Positions 5,487 through 5,883 of a DNA stretch of 5,883 bases are shown here, one piece after another. This DNA comes from an uncultured Eubacterium sp. (GTDB taxonomy: Bacteria > Bacillota > Clostridia > Lachnospirales > Lachnospiraceae). Position numbers and translations under genes: made by a program. The notes beneath the pieces were generated by a model. It saw only the letters and a program-made list of their open reading frames with translations. It did not search any database and was not told the origin of the DNA. The DNA lies in NCBI GenBank assembly GCA_900545725.1, contig URAI01000127.1, positions 1 through 5,883 on the forward strand, read 5' to 3'. Every line of letters starts with the position of its first letter. Position 1 is the first letter of the stretch.

Positions 5487-5509
5487 TTTACCATGATAGC
5501 ATAGGTAAA
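5487..5509 (-). promoter_or_regulatory. Hairpin in the UPF0237 operon leader
   Basis: On the minus strand TTTACC (complement of 5504-5509) pairs with GGTAAA (complement of 5487-5492). After a one-base bulge, ATG pairs with CAT around a CTAT loop. A second GGTAAA copy (complement of 5451-5456, within GGGTAAATC) could compete for TTTACC. It sits in a leader of about 105 nt. It could influence mRNA stability or translation; no known riboswitch is recognised. Confidence 0.35.
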
Positions 5510-5517
5510 TATCTAAT

Positions 5518-5546
5518 ATTATACTTTCTATATCAATATTATGCAA
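5518..5546 (-). promoter_or_regulatory. Candidate promoter of the UPF0237-UPF0210 operon
   Basis: The minus strand reads TTGCAT (complement of 5541-5546), a 17-bp spacer, then a perfect TATAAT (complement of 5518-5523). The -35 has only the TTG core. Transcription would start near 5511. The -35 box lies inside ATTATGCAA (5538-5546), a 9-mer also present at the ackA promoter. Confidence 0.55.
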
Positions 5547-5608
5547 CTATTATTTTATTTTCAAGTTATTTTTATTTTATTTTGATAATACTGCATTTCT
5601 TTAATAGC

Positions 5609-5663
5609 ATAAAAATATAAGTCGTGTGGACAATCGGATTTATATACTGATTATACACACGAC
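5609..5663 (-). terminator. Two-tier hairpin, probable terminator of a gene beyond the right edge
   Basis: GTCGTGTG (5621-5628) pairs perfectly with CACACGAC (5656-5663). Inside, AATCGG (5632-5637) pairs with CTGATT (5647-5652, one G-U) around a 9-nt loop. On the minus strand the stem is followed by TTATATTTTTAT, a fair U-rich tail; on the plus strand by CTTTTCG. No plus-strand gene lies nearby upstream (tmcAL ends with its own terminator), so minus-strand use is favoured. It lies upstream of the UPF0237 promoter and would insulate that operon. Confidence 0.5.
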
Positions 5664-5780
5664 CTTTTCGATAAATTAATTCTTTATTTTTGTCTTTATT
5701 ATATCACTATGACATTACAAAATTATTATTGTCATCCTTTGATAAAACAAAAACTAAACATATAAATATGCATACTTCTA

Positions 5781-5797
5781 ACCGGTAAATTACCGGT
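5781..5797. repeat. 17-bp palindrome ACCGGTAA-A-TTACCGGT
   Basis: ACCGGTAA (5781-5788) and TTACCGGT (5790-5797) are exact complements around one central base. Its right arm is the beginning of the first 36-bp direct repeat. It may be an operator, or the boundary of a repeated element. Confidence 0.6.
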
Positions 5798-5825
5798 CGT
5801 CACCCCAAGCGCAGAGATTTTTGAA
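5790..5825. repeat. Imperfect 36-bp direct repeat, copy 1
   Basis: It begins TTACCGGTC and ends ATTTTTGAA. It matches copy 2 at 30 of 36 positions with no gaps; all differences fall in the middle. Read on the minus strand both copies are open for 11 codons (FKNLCAWGDDR in this copy) and end in TAA. Starts of the two copies are 58 bp apart. Confidence 0.75.
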
Positions 5826-5847
5826 ATATAGATTGATAACCCACAAC

Positions 5848-5883
5848 TTACCGGTCATCATCCCCTGCGTAGTGATTTTTGAA
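5848..5883. repeat. Imperfect 36-bp direct repeat, copy 2, at the window edge
   Basis: Same unit as copy 1, ending exactly at the last base, so further copies or a flanking gene may follow. On the minus strand it reads FKNHYAGDDDR then TAA, which could be the C-terminus of a gene entering from the right; 36 bases are too few to call it a gene. The preceding bases (TAACC in both copies) suggest the repeat unit may be about 48 bp. Confidence 0.7.

Larger units (their letters stand above)
5547..5883. other. AT-rich right-hand intergenic region
   Basis: No complete gene is visible. From 5547 to 5608 the sequence is low-complexity T/A-rich. A hairpin (5621-5663) and a repeat block (5781-5883) are listed separately. 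From 5669 to 5780 I see nothing beyond AT-rich DNA. A gene may lie just beyond the right edge on the minus strand, because the hairpin would suit its terminator. Confidence 0.6.

Noticed and set aside
5790..5883. CRISPR array suggested by two 36-nt repeats
   Set aside because: The copies differ at 6 of 36 positions, the spacer is only 22 nt, and only two copies are visible. CRISPR repeats are nearly identical with longer spacers, and no cas genes are in the window.

Overview
The window is AT-rich, with short gene-sized operons, strong GGAGG-type ribosome binding sites and AT-rich intergenic DNA. Gene content and protein sequences suggest a low-GC anaerobic Firmicute, most likely Clostridia and probably Lachnospiraceae. 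That placement is inferred from overall character, not from a database match.

Layout. From the left edge, on the minus strand, are the N-terminal 183 codons of acetate kinase (ackA, 1-550, running off the window) and upstream of it the complete phosphate acetyltransferase gene (pta, 875-1876). The order pta then ackA gives the acetyl-CoA to acetyl phosphate to acetate + ATP route. The two are separated by an unusually long 324-bp gap that holds a candidate ackA promoter, a dyad overlapping it, and a perfect 12-bp inverted repeat in the putative ackA leader. Divergent from pta, on the plus strand, is tmcAL (ylbM), encoding tRNA(Met) cytidine acetate ligase (2346-3647). It is preceded by a long leader dense in inverted repeats. 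A hairpin-rich terminator (3644-3704) overlaps the tmcAL stop codon and can serve both converging transcripts. From the right, on the minus strand, comes a two-gene operon: an ACT-domain protein of the UPF0237 family (5134-5406) followed 16 bp later by a UPF0210/DUF711 protein (3753-5117). The last 340 bp hold a second hairpin terminator-like structure and two imperfect 36-bp direct repeats carrying ACCGGT palindromes, the second ending at the window edge.

How the genes fit together. Pta and AckA make acetate and ATP during fermentation. TmcAL belongs to a family known to use free acetate and ATP to acetylate the wobble cytidine of elongator tRNA(Met), so its position back-to-back with the acetate-producing genes is biochemically sensible. 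The UPF0237-UPF0210 pair is a widely conserved gene pair of unknown biochemical role; the small ACT domain suggests ligand-sensing control of the larger protein.

Most notable observation. The tmcAL leader can form a 10-bp stem (2237-2246 with 2257-2266) closing a loop of exactly 10 nt (2247-2256). All ten loop bases are complementary, with one G-U, to 2323-2332, immediately upstream of the tmcAL Shine-Dalgarno. This looks like a loop-to-ribosome-binding-site pseudoknot, i.e. a candidate translational control element. I do not recognise it as a known riboswitch class. A 20-codon upstream ORF with a strong Shine-Dalgarno crosses the same hairpin.
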